Assembly: GCA_947445495.1 (NCBI GenBank)
Contig: CANFEI010000049.1
Location: 1-7,401, forward strand
DNA length: 7,401 nucleotides
From: Alcaligenaceae bacterium
Lineage (GTDB): Bacteria > Pseudomonadota > Gammaproteobacteria > Burkholderiales > Burkholderiaceae
Direction of reading: 5' to 3'
Of this stretch, positions 1 through 7,032 are shown piece by piece. The notes below the pieces were generated by a model. It saw only the letters and a program-made list of their open reading frames with translations. It searched no databases and had not been told where the DNA came from. Position 1 is the stretch's first letter; the number at the start of each line of letters is the position of its first letter. The position numbers and the translations under genes are program-made.

Positions 1-40
1 CATTGTTTCTTAAATGAGAGCAGTAATTTCACAATTAAAT

Positions 41-69
41 TCTAGCGAAAACCTCCGCAACCCGCTAGA
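41..69. promoter_or_regulatory. inverted repeat in the dioxygenase leader, possible operator
   Basis: TCTAGCG (41-47) and CGCTAGA (63-69) are perfect 7-base inverted arms separated by 15 bases, so the half-site centres are 22 bases apart, about two helical turns. The repeat sits 38-66 bases before the chosen start codon, where a dimeric regulator could act. No convincing -35/-10 pair was found in bases 1-106, and no regulator gene is in the window, so this is only a candidate. A chance 7-base repeat is possible. Confidence 0.25.
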
Positions 70-93
70 CTGCATCATCTTTAGGTCAAGTTT

Positions 94-98
94 GAGGG
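94..98 (+). promoter_or_regulatory. ribosome binding site deciding the dioxygenase start
   Basis: GAGGG ends 8 bases before ATG 107. It supports that start over the upstream in-frame ATG at 14, which has no purine-rich Shine-Dalgarno sequence in the 13 bases visible before it. Confidence 0.6.
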
Positions 99-106
99 CG
101 TCAACC

Positions 107-985
107 ATGCAAGTTACTCCAAGCGGACAAGGGCTAGGCGCTCGGGTTGAGCAGTTCGACCTGTCCAAGCCCCTGTCACCCGCGGATTACAAGTCGATCG
201 AAGGCCTGCTGGGCAAGTTCGGCGTGCTTTGTTTCCCAAAGCAGAACCTGACTGCGTTACAGCTCAAAAACTTCAGCAGCACCTTCGGGACACTGGAAGT
301 TAACGTCGCGAACATGTATCAAGAGCCGGGCATCCCGGAAGTCATGATCCTGTCCAACAAAAAAACGGAAGATGGCAAGCCGATTGGGCTTGGCGATGCC
401 GGCCAAGATTGGCACACCGACATGTCGTATAGCAAGATGATTGCGTTCACGAATGTGCTCTACGGGCTTGAAATCCCTCACCGCGATGGTGTGCCCTTGG
501 GTGGCACAGAGTTTTCAAATATGCGCGCTGCCTACTTGGCATTGCCGGAAGACATGAAGCGCAAACTTGAAGGCAAGACGATCTTGCATGACTTCAATAA
601 GTTCTGGGAAAACATGCGTAAACAGCCAGGCTGCACGCGGCCCCCTTTGACTGAGGCCCAACGTAAAGCCAAGCCGCCTGTTTCGCATCCGGTTTTTCTG
701 ACCCACCCCATTACTGGCGAGAAGATTCTTTACGCCAACCCAGGTTATTCGATGCAGATAAACGAGTTGCCCACTAAAGAGAGCGACCGTATTCTGAACT
801 TCTTGTTCGAGCATCAATTGCAGCCGCAGTTTCGCTATCGGCACCGCTGGACGGCGGGGGATGTGCTGATGTGGGACAACATGGGAACGATCCATAACGC
901 CATTGCGGACTACGGTCCGGATGAGCATCGCTTTATCAAGCGTTGCCAGGTCATGGCGGATCGGTACTTTCCCTTGGCAGCGTAG
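107..985 (+). CDS. TauD/TfdA-family Fe(II)/2-oxoglutarate-dependent dioxygenase
   Basis: Predicted cytoplasmic non-haem iron oxygenase of 292 residues; E. coli TauD is 283. Enzymes of this family couple decarboxylation of 2-oxoglutarate to hydroxylation of a small sulfonate, aryloxyacid or similar substrate. The facial triad is visible: H103-T-D105 in the WHTD motif and the distal H263 in the GTIHNAIADY stretch. R275 and R279 are four residues apart after the distal His, as are TauD R266 (2-oxoglutarate) and R270 (substrate sulfonate), so all cofactor residues appear intact. ATG 107 is chosen because GAGGG lies 8 bases upstream at 94-98; an in-frame ATG at 14 would add 31 residues with no family resemblance and no clear ribosome site. 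The next gene, a Bug binding protein on the same strand 58 bases on, suggests an import-and-oxidise pair. Stretches of this gene are AT-richer than its neighbours (lines 541-600 and 721-780 are about 43% GC by hand count). The substrate cannot be told from sequence; taurine itself is not established. Confidence 0.88.
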   Translation: MQVTPSGQGLGARVEQFDLSKPLSPADYKSIEGLLGKFGVLCFPKQNLTALQLKNFSSTFGTLEVNVANMYQEPGIPEVMILSNKKTEDGKPIGLGDAGQDWHTDMSYSKMIAFTNVLYGLEIPHRDGVPLGGTEFSNMRAAYLALPEDMKRKLEGKTILHDFNKFWENMRKQPGCTRPPLTEAQRKAKPPVSHPVFLTHPITGEKILYANPGYSMQINELPTKESDRILNFLFEHQLQPQFRYRHRWTAGDVLMWDNMGTIHNAIADYGPDEHRFIKRCQVMADRYFPLAA

Positions 986-991
986 CCGAAA

Positions 992-1016
992 AGCGTAGCG
1001 ACTGTTACGCTACGCT
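992..1016 (+). terminator. perfect 9-bp hairpin between dioxygenase and Bug genes, possible attenuator or weak terminator
   Basis: AGCGTAGCG (992-1000) pairs exactly with CGCTACGCT (1008-1016) around a 7-base loop. The downstream bases (CACAATAATTCTTT) do not form a continuous T tract, so a strong intrinsic terminator is not supported. A processing or partial-termination hairpin that sets different levels of the two gene products is equally likely. The left-arm core AGCGTAGC also occurs at 979-986, across the dioxygenase stop codon, and could compete for the same right arm. Confidence 0.45.
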
Positions 1017-1032
1017 CACAATAATTCTTTCT

Positions 1033-1040
1033 GGAAGAGA
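1033..1040 (+). promoter_or_regulatory. ribosome binding site of the Bug gene
   Basis: GGAAGAGA lies a few bases before ATG 1044, which begins a typical signal peptide. Site and peptide together fix this start. Confidence 0.6.
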
Positions 1041-1043
1041 CTA

Positions 1044-2021
1044 ATGAAAAAGCTCGTTCTAAGCGCATGCTTAGCGCTCTCGGCCTTGTTGCCTGTGACC
1101 GCGTCGGCACAAGCCACCCCGTATCCCACACAACCCATCAAAATGCTGATTGGTTTCGCGGCCGGTGGTCCAACCGATGTGATTGGCCGCATTCTGGCGC
1201 AACACATGACAGCGACCCTGGGTCAGTCTGTCGTCATTGAAAACCGTACGGGCGCGAACTCACTGATCGCCACGCGCGAGGTCGCCAAAGCAAAGCCTGA
1301 TGGTTATACCGTGCTGTTTGCCTCGCTTTCACACAACGTGAACCGACTGCTGCTTAATGAGAAAGCAGAATACGAGCCGCTGGGTAGCTTTGCGCCCGTT
1401 TCACTCGTGGCGAATCTGCCGCTCGTCGTGGTCACGGCGTATGACTCCCCCTACAAAACCCTGCAAGACCTCATCGCTGCCGCCAAAAGCAAACCGGAGG
1501 CCATCAGTTATGGCTCTGCGGGCAATGGTGGTTCCGCGCATCTGGCCGGTGCGTTAATGGCAACGATGACCGATTCAAAAATGGTCCATGTGCCCTTCCG
1601 TGGCAACGCGCCCGCGTTGACCGAGGTGATGGCCGGACGCGTGTCCTTTATGTTTTATCCGATGATCGGCATTGCGGGCCATGTCGCAGACAAGCGCTTG
1701 CGGGTGTTGGCCGTCGGTTCGTCAAAGCCGATGCCAGACTTCCCCGGCGTGCCCACCATGGACGCCTCAGGTTTTCCTAACTTTGAACAAACAGCACCCT
1801 GGGTGGGGATGTTGGCACCTGCAGGTACGCCCAAGGCGATTGTGGATCAGTTAAACGCAGCGCTCAAAAAAGCGCTGGCGCAGCCAGAGATTATCAAGCG
1901 CATGAAAGATCTAGGCGCATCGCCTATTGGTGACACGCCTGACGAGTTCCGCGCGTTTCTTGTTAAGGACAGCGAGCGCTGGGCGCGCGTGATCAAGGCC
2001 TCGGGGATCAAGGCCGATTAA
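1044..2021 (+). CDS. Bug/TctC-family periplasmic tripartite tricarboxylate transporter substrate-binding protein
   Basis: Secreted solute-binding protein of 325 residues, the usual family size. Residues 1-22 form a classical signal peptide: KK at the start, a hydrophobic core, and cleavage expected after A20-S-A22. The mature protein opens with YPTQPIKMLIGFAAGG and continues P43-T-D45 to R49, the family's first ligand-loop pattern. The ENRTGANS and KPDGYTVLFA blocks, then SYGSAGNGGSAHLAG, HVPFRGNAPALTEVMAGRV and LAPAGTPKAIVDQLN, follow in the expected order. Bug proteins bind small carboxylates or related compounds in the periplasm and hand them to TctA/TctB membrane proteins or to sensors. 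No tctA or tctB is in the window, so this is an orphan, as is common in Bordetella-type genomes. The adjacent dioxygenase suggests that both handle one substrate, which is inference. Its stop codon overlaps the end of the convergent MFS gene by four bases. Confidence 0.93.
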   Translation: MKKLVLSACLALSALLPVTASAQATPYPTQPIKMLIGFAAGGPTDVIGRILAQHMTATLGQSVVIENRTGANSLIATREVAKAKPDGYTVLFASLSHNVNRLLLNEKAEYEPLGSFAPVSLVANLPLVVVTAYDSPYKTLQDLIAAAKSKPEAISYGSAGNGGSAHLAGALMATMTDSKMVHVPFRGNAPALTEVMAGRVSFMFYPMIGIAGHVADKRLRVLAVGSSKPMPDFPGVPTMDASGFPNFEQTAPWVGMLAPAGTPKAIVDQLNAALKKALAQPEIIKRMKDLGASPIGDTPDEFRAFLVKDSERWARVIKASGIKAD

Positions 2022-3229
2022 TCGTTCGTTCGCCTTTGTTCAGCGCGAGGGGCGAAAGGCTTCAATCCCCAGGTCACGATAAGCCAAACGGCGGCCAGTG
2101 CACTGGCCGACCAAAACACTGCGGTGGGTCCGCCCCACACCACCAGCGCGCCTCCCAAGGCACCGCCTAAAAACAAGCCGGCCGCTTGCGTGGTGTTGTA
2201 GAAGCCTAGGGCGAGGCCCTTTAAATCCGACGGCGCGACGCGCGACACGAGCGAAGGCTGCAGGGCTTCAAGCACGTTAAACATCACAAAGAAACTAGTC
2301 AGGCCGAGCGCCAGCAGATAAAAGCTTTGGCTCGCCCACACCAAAAAGGCACAGGAAAGGACCAAGCCGGCGACGGCCAGACGCAACATCGCACGGTAGG
2401 CATGGCGTTTTTCTGCCACAAAAATGGCAGGCACCATAAAGATGAACGAGCCAACAATCACGGGCAGATAGACTTTCCAAAGCTCGGCCGCGGTTAGCCC
2501 GCCGAGCTTGAGGAACAGTGGTGGCACGGCAATAAAGAGCGCAATCTGGATCAAGTGCAAACAAAACACACCGAAATTCAGTCGCAACAAATCTGTATGA
2601 GTAAGCACTTGCATGGCTCGAGCGGGTTGTGTGGGCTTAGGCTGTGGTGGTGCAAGAGGGATCACAAAGCGCGCAACCGCTATACAAAGGACCCCAAGTA
2701 GCGCGATCGTCCAGAACAGGCCCGCCAAGCCAGCAGACCCGACAATTAAGGGCGCGAGGACTAGCGCCAACGCAAAGGATAAGCCAATCGATCCGCCAAC
2801 CATGGCCATGGCGCGGGTGCGCACCTCGGGTCGGGTGACATCGGCCAACCAGGCCGTGACCGCGGCTGAAATCGCGCCAGATCCTTGGATTGCCCGACCA
2901 AGCGTGACCCAATAGATATCCGTCGACAGTGCGCAGACCACGCTACCCACTACAAACAGCATCAACCCAAACAGGACGACCGGCCTGCGCCCCCAACGAT
3001 CAGAAGCCAAACCGAACGGGATTTGCATAAAGGCTTGGGTCAAGCCGTACATACCAAGCGCCAAGCCCACCCGCGCAGGATCATCGCCCCCAGCTAAGCC
3101 TTGGGCAGCCACGGCGAACACCGGTAAAAGCAAGAATAACCCCAGCATCCGGGCGGCAAAGAGCCCAGCCAACGCGAAGCTGGCACGACGTTCCGTCGGG
3201 TTCAGGGCCAAAGAAGGAGAGTCAGGCAT
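2018..3229 (-). CDS. major facilitator superfamily transporter, YajR-like
   Basis: Inner-membrane protein of 403 residues with the alternation expected for twelve transmembrane helices. Helix 1 carries ARMLGLFLLLPVFAV, resembling the YajR-type drug:H+ antiporters. Loop 2-3 has the MFS motif A, with G73, D77, R78, G80, R81 and R82, and helix 4 has the RAIQGSGA motif (R112, Q115, G116). A hydrophilic loop rich in Pro and Gln around residues 191-205 separates the two six-helix halves. The protein ends shortly after helix 12 with a basic tail, so it lacks the C-terminal YAM domain of E. coli YajR (about 454 residues). The substrate is unknown; export of a metabolite or drug by proton antiport is family inference. 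It is transcribed divergently from uvrA. No strong Shine-Dalgarno sequence precedes ATG 3229. This gene usually sits between uvrA and ssb in Burkholderiales, as I recall, but ssb is not present here. Confidence 0.9.
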   Translation of the reverse strand: MPDSPSLALNPTERRASFALAGLFAARMLGLFLLLPVFAVAAQGLAGGDDPARVGLALGMYGLTQAFMQIPFGLASDRWGRRPVVLFGLMLFVVGSVVCALSTDIYWVTLGRAIQGSGAISAAVTAWLADVTRPEVRTRAMAMVGGSIGLSFALALVLAPLIVGSAGLAGLFWTIALLGVLCIAVARFVIPLAPPQPKPTQPARAMQVLTHTDLLRLNFGVFCLHLIQIALFIAVPPLFLKLGGLTAAELWKVYLPVIVGSFIFMVPAIFVAEKRHAYRAMLRLAVAGLVLSCAFLVWASQSFYLLALGLTSFFVMFNVLEALQPSLVSRVAPSDLKGLALGFYNTTQAAGLFLGGALGGALVVWGGPTAVFWSASALAAVWLIVTWGLKPFAPRAEQRRTND

Positions 3230-3314
3230 CAGTGTTTGTGATCTTTCTGTAGGGATGCCGCACGTGTTTCACGCCAGCACGGTATAGTACCAAGTTACCT
3301 TTTGAAAACGTGTC
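3230..3314. promoter_or_regulatory. divergent promoter region between the MFS gene and uvrA
   Basis: These 85 bases must hold the start signals for both genes. TATAGT at 3283-3288 is a plausible -10 box for uvrA, though no good -35 lies 16-18 bases upstream. It is embedded in a short palindrome, GGTA-TAG-TACC (3281-3291). On the minus strand, TTTTCA (3309-3304) followed after 17 bases by TATACC (3286-3281) is a weak promoter candidate for the MFS gene, and it would overlap the uvrA -10. I see no CTGT-N8-ACAG LexA-type box. uvrA also has no clear Shine-Dalgarno sequence before ATG 3315. Confidence 0.4.
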
Positions 3315-6224
3315 ATGGACGAAATCCGCATCCGGGGTGCCCGCACCCACAATTTAAAGAACGTGTCGCTCGATCTGCCGCGTCATCGGCTAGTCGTCGT
3401 GACCGGGCTTTCCGGGTCGGGGAAGTCGTCTCTCGCCTTTGACACGCTTTACGCCGAGGGCCAGCGCCGCTACGTCGAAAGCCTGTCGGCTTACGCGCGC
3501 CAGTTTTTGCAGCTGATGGACAAGCCGGATGTGGATCTGATCGAGGGCCTGTCCCCCGCGATCTCCATTGAACAGAAGGCTGCCGGCCATAACCCGCGGT
3601 CAACCGTCGGTACCATTACCGAAATCCACGACTATTTGCGGCTGCTTTACGCCCGGGTCGGCACGCCTTATTGTCCAGACCACGGCTTGCCCCTGGCCGC
3701 GCAGAACGTCAGCCAGATGGTCGACAGCGTGATGGCCTGGCCAGCCGAAAAACGCCTGGCGATTCTTGCCCCGGTCGTACGCACCCGCAAGGGCAGCTTT
3801 GACGATGAGTGCGCAAGCCTGCAGGCACAGGGCTTTGTTCGCGTGCGGGTCAACGGTGAGATGGTCGATCTGGACAGCATGCCGGAGCTCAACAAAAACG
3901 AGAAGCACGACATTGATGTAGTGATCGATCGTTTGCGAATCAAACCAGAAAGCAAGCAGCGTCTGGCTGAAAGCTTTGAAACTGCGCTCAACCTAGCGCA
4001 AGGTCGCGTCGTCGCGCTCGACATGGACACAAACGAAGAGCATTTATTCTCAAGCCGCTATGCGTGTCCGGTCTGCAGCCACAGCCTGCCCGAGCTTGAG
4101 CCTCGGCTATTTAGCTTTAACAACCCGGTGGGGGCGTGCCCAAGCTGCGACGGTTTGGGTCATGTCGGATTTTTTGATCCCAAACGCGTGGTGGCCTTCC
4201 CGGAGCTGAGCCTGGGATCCGGGGCGATTCGCGGCTGGGACAAACGTAATGCATTTACGTTTTCGATGCTCTCCAGTCTAGCGACACATTACGAATTCGA
4301 TATTGAGGCTACCTGGGACAGTCTGCCTGAACATCTGCAAAAAATTATTTTGCATGGCTCAGGCGACATTGAAATCCCTTTTTTCTACTTGAATGAAAAA
4401 GGTCGCAGCACGGTCAAACGTCATCCCTTCGAAGGGGTCATTCCAAATCTCGACCGCCGCTGGAAAGAAACCGACTCATCTGCAGTGCGCGAGGAGCTAG
4501 GCAAGTATCGCGCGGTACAAACTTGCCCGGCCTGCCAAGGCTCACGCCTGCGTCCCGAGGCGCGCCACGTGCGCATTGGAAACGAGCGCATCGCCCCGCC
4601 GGCCACGTTGGCAGATAGCGCGACAGGCTGGGCCTGGCAAGAACATGGCTTAGCGATCTATGAGGTCGAAGCGCAACCCCTATCCCAATGTTTGAAGTGG
4701 TTTCAAGACTTACAGCTCACCGGGGCGCGTCAAGAAATCGCACAGCGTATCGTGCGTGAAATCGAAGCGCGCTTGAGCTTTTTAAATAACGTTGGGCTGA
4801 ATTATTTATCGCTTGATCGCAGCGCCGATACGATCTCGGGGGGCGAGGCGCAACGTATTCGTCTAGCCAGCCAAATCGGCTCAGGGCTCACGGGTGTGAT
4901 GTATGTCTTGGATGAGCCTTCGATTGGTTTGCACCAACGCGACAACGACCGACTGATCGCAACACTGCATCACTTGCGTGATCTGGGTAATAGCGTGATC
5001 GTCGTTGAGCACGACGAAGACATGATTCGCCAGGCCGACTGGGTCGTCGATATGGGTCCTGGTGCAGGCGAGCACGGTGGACAAATTGTTGCCGAAGGCA
5101 CGCCACTACAAATCGAACAAAACCCTGCGTCTCTGACGGGCCAATACATGAGTGGTGCGCAAGCGATTGCGATTCCCGCGCGTCGATCCATGGATCAAGA
5201 GCAGACGTGGTTATCACTCACCGGTTGCCGTGGCAATAATCTAAAGTCCGTTGAACTCCGCATTCCGTCAGGCAAGTTTGTGTGCGTCTCCGGCGTATCA
5301 GGTTCGGGCAAGTCCACGCTGATTAACGACACGCTGGCAGTTGTGATGTCAGGTGCGTTGCATCATGCGCAAAGCGAACCGGCGCCATTTGATACCCTGA
5401 CGGGGCTTGAACATTTCGACAAGGTGATTAGTGTCGACCAAAGTCCGATCGGTCGTACGCCACGCAGTAACCCAGCAACCTATACGGGACTCTTCACACC
5501 GATTCGCGAACTGTTTGCGGGCGTTCCTGAGTCGCGCTCACGTGGCTACGATCCGGGTCGCTTTAGCTTTAACGTGAAAGGTGGGCGCTGCGAAGCGTGC
5601 CAGGGCGATGGCGTCGTAAAAGTGGAAATGCACTTTCTGCCTGACATGTATGTCCCGTGTGACGTGTGCATGAGCAAACGCTACAACCGCGAGACCCTCG
5701 AAATCCGCTATCGCGGCCGCAACATCCACGAGGTACTTGACCTCACGGTCGAACAGGCGCTCGCGTATTTCGAAGCAGTTCCTGCGATCGCCCGCAAGCT
5801 GCAAACGCTGATGGATGTCGGCTTATCCTATTTGCGTCTGGGTCAAAGTGCGACAACCTTATCCGGTGGTGAGGCCCAACGGGTCAAGTTGTCTCTCGAA
5901 CTGTCACGACGCAGCACGGGTCGCACGCTTTATATTCTGGATGAGCCCACAACTGGGCTGCATTTTCATGACATCTCACTACTGCTCGGCGTGCTGAATC
6001 AACTGGTCGATGCTGGCAACACGATTGTCGTGATCGAGCATAATTTAGATGTCATCAAGACAGCCGACTGGGTGATCGATATGGGCCCAGAAGGTGGTGA
6101 TGGCGGCGGCCTGATTGTGGCGCAAGGCACACCAGAGCATATCGCGGCTTCAGCCGCAAGCCATACAGGCCATTACCTCGGACGTGTCCTGGCCCGCACG
6201 TCTCCCTCAGGGCAAACCAATTAA
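3315..6224 (+). CDS. uvrA: UvrABC system protein A (excinuclease ABC subunit A)
   Basis: Cytoplasmic DNA-damage sensor of nucleotide excision repair; a UvrA dimer finds lesions with UvrB, loads UvrB, then leaves. The gene is complete at 969 residues (E. coli 940). Nucleotide-binding half I has Walker A G31-L-S-G-S-G-K37-S, signature ISGGEAQR at 507-514 and Walker B ending D533-E534. Half II has Walker A G660-V-S-G-S-G-K666-S-T, signature LSGGEAQR from 849 and Walker B D876-E877. Zinc ligands are C251/C254/C275/C278 in the first module and C759/C762/C782/C785 in the second. [10 protein letters not shown] element lies at C404-C407. Two oddities are a 20-odd residue insertion near 427-447 relative to E. 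coli as I recall it, and serine 787 where the second zinc module usually has glycine. ATG 3315 begins the canonical [16 protein letters not shown] start. Its 3' end overlaps the convergent lipoprotein gene by 18 bases. Confidence 0.98.
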   Translation: MDEIRIRGARTHNLKNVSLDLPRHRLVVVTGLSGSGKSSLAFDTLYAEGQRRYVESLSAYARQFLQLMDKPDVDLIEGLSPAISIEQKAAGHNPRSTVGTITEIHDYLRLLYARVGTPYCPDHGLPLAAQNVSQMVDSVMAWPAEKRLAILAPVVRTRKGSFDDECASLQAQGFVRVRVNGEMVDLDSMPELNKNEKHDIDVVIDRLRIKPESKQRLAESFETALNLAQGRVVALDMDTNEEHLFSSRYACPVCSHSLPELEPRLFSFNNPVGACPSCDGLGHVGFFDPKRVVAFPELSLGSGAIRGWDKRNAFTFSMLSSLATHYEFDIEATWDSLPEHLQKIILHGSGDIEIPFFYLNEKGRSTVKRHPFEGVIPNLDRRWKETDSSAVREELGKYRAVQTCPACQGSRLRPEARHVRIGNERIAPPATLADSATGWAWQEHGLAIYEVEAQPLSQCLKWFQDLQLTGARQEIAQRIVREIEARLSFLNNVGLNYLSLDRSADTISGGEAQRIRLASQIGSGLTGVMYVLDEPSIGLHQRDNDRLIATLHHLRDLGNSVIVVEHDEDMIRQADWVVDMGPGAGEHGGQIVAEGTPLQIEQNPASLTGQYMSGAQAIAIPARRSMDQEQTWLSLTGCRGNNLKSVELRIPSGKFVCVSGVSGSGKSTLINDTLAVVMSGALHHAQSEPAPFDTLTGLEHFDKVISVDQSPIGRTPRSNPATYTGLFTPIRELFAGVPESRSRGYDPGRFSFNVKGGRCEACQGDGVVKVEMHFLPDMYVPCDVCMSKRYNRETLEIRYRGRNIHEVLDLTVEQALAYFEAVPAIARKLQTLMDVGLSYLRLGQSATTLSGGEAQRVKLSLELSRRSTGRTLYILDEPTTGLHFHDISLLLGVLNQLVDAGNTIVVIEHNLDVIKTADWVIDMGPEGGDGGGLIVAQGTPEHIAASAASHTGHYLGRVLARTSPSGQTN

Positions 6225-7016
6225 CCTTAGTTGTACGGCGGACATACTGGCGCATTGGCCCGATTCGCGTAGCGGTAATACGGAGTCACATACAAGGCCT
6301 TCGGAGAATGCGCCGGCATCCAAGGGGCGGCCAATATCGACCTCGCGTCCTGGGGGGCGCGTGCCATCCCAGCGACCCCAGGAAATCTTGACGCGCGTGG
6401 ACTGGCGGCATCCACCTTGGGTTTGTCCGTCGCAAGCATTGAGCAACGCAGTGAGTGCGGCACCGGCCGAAGGCTGGCCACATACGGCCGCTTGCGCCTG
6501 CATCACGCCACCACTTTGAACCGTGCCTTGCTCTGAAACAACAGAAGCCAACCAACCCGGCGCGCAAGTGCTCTCGACGGTCACTTTAGGAGGGGGTCGG
6601 CTGGTGGTGCGTTGAAAGTAAGCGGTCACCTGACTGCTCGCCTCTTGTCCGGCACGCGTATCTGCAAAGGCCAGAATACATTGATCACCCGACGCTGCGG
6701 GCTGACACACCTGAACAAGGATAAGCTGATTTGAGTTGTCGCTCCCGCGCGAACCAGACACCAGGACTGCAGCACCCGTTCCGGGTGTCGCTGCGGCTGC
6801 GGGCTGCGGTGTGGCCTGCGCAGCTGTGTTCGCTGCGTCGAGAGACACGGGCGCAATTTCGGTTGAACGCTGCGGAGCAATCGGCGTCGCGATCGGTGCG
6901 GCAGCGGCATTAGACGCGGCATGATTGATCGGAGCAGGAGGCTGAGACGAGCAGGCCGACAAGACGCCAAGCGTGGCGCACATTCCCGCCAAAAGAATAG
7001 GTTGCGTTAAGCGCAC
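6207..7016 (-). CDS. putative lipoprotein of unknown function with eight cysteines
   Basis: No family recognised. With the GTG start at 7016 the product has 269 residues. Residues 1-21 are a lipoprotein signal peptide (RLTQ, then a hydrophobic core) ending in the lipobox L19-S-A-C22. Ser at +2 predicts sorting to the outer membrane by the Lol rule. Residues 25-83 are an Ala/Pro-rich, probably unstructured linker. Residues 84-269 look globular and hold eight Cys (104, 113, 151, 179, 195, 203, 243, 255), an even number compatible with four periplasmic disulfides. An [18 protein letters not shown] segment (212-229) is the most distinctive stretch. An AAGGAG ribosome site 8 bases upstream decides the start; the GTG at 7022 directly abuts that site and is less likely. 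The gene begins 16 bases after dgt on the same strand, so co-transcription is likely. A cell-envelope role is inferred only from the lipobox. Confidence 0.75.
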   Translation of the reverse strand: MRLTQPILLAGMCATLGVLSACSSQPPAPINHAASNAAAAPIATPIAPQRSTEIAPVSLDAANTAAQATPQPAAAATPGTGAAVLVSGSRGSDNSNQLILVQVCQPAASGDQCILAFADTRAGQEASSQVTAYFQRTTSRPPPKVTVESTCAPGWLASVVSEQGTVQSGGVMQAQAAVCGQPSAGAALTALLNACDGQTQGGCRQSTRVKISWGRWDGTRPPGREVDIGRPLDAGAFSEGLVCDSVLPLRESGQCASMSAVQLRLIGLP

Positions 7017-7024
7017 TATGGACA

Positions 7025-7030
7025 CTCCTT
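7025..7030 (-). promoter_or_regulatory. ribosome binding site of the lipoprotein gene
   Basis: AAGGAG on the minus strand, just after the dgt stop codon and 8 bases before GTG 7016. It selects that GTG over longer in-frame starts, which would run back into dgt and bury the signal peptide. Confidence 0.7.
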
Positions 7031-7032
7031 GG

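Noticed and set aside
14..106. Longer dioxygenase start at ATG 14
   Set aside because: It adds 31 residues unlike the family from AT-rich leader DNA and lacks a ribosome site, while ATG 107 has GAGGG at proper spacing.
515..928. 137-residue minus-strand open frame inside the dioxygenase gene
   Set aside because: It is antisense to a gene with all catalytic residues intact, and its translation shows no recognisable domain.
2029..2056. TTCGCC/GGCGAA inverted repeat near the Bug/MFS junction as a terminator
   Set aside because: Only six Watson-Crick pairs with a loop of 12 or more bases, no T tract on either strand, and it lies within MFS coding sequence.
2613..2915. 100-residue plus-strand open frame inside the MFS gene
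   Set aside because: It is the shadow of a well-supported membrane protein gene, and its translation has no domain pattern.
3247..3262. CTG at 3247-3249 as half of a LexA box
   Set aside because: The base triplet ten bases downstream is GCA, not CAG, so the partner half-site is missing.
6115..6519. 134-residue plus-strand open frame running from uvrA into the lipoprotein gene
   Set aside because: It is out of frame with uvrA and antisense to the lipoprotein, which has a signal peptide, lipobox and ribosome site; this frame has none of these.
6780..6850. GC-rich repetitive stretch (GCTGCGG-like units) as a possible DNA repeat
   Set aside because: It is explained by Ala-rich codons of the lipoprotein linker; the units are not exact or evenly spaced.
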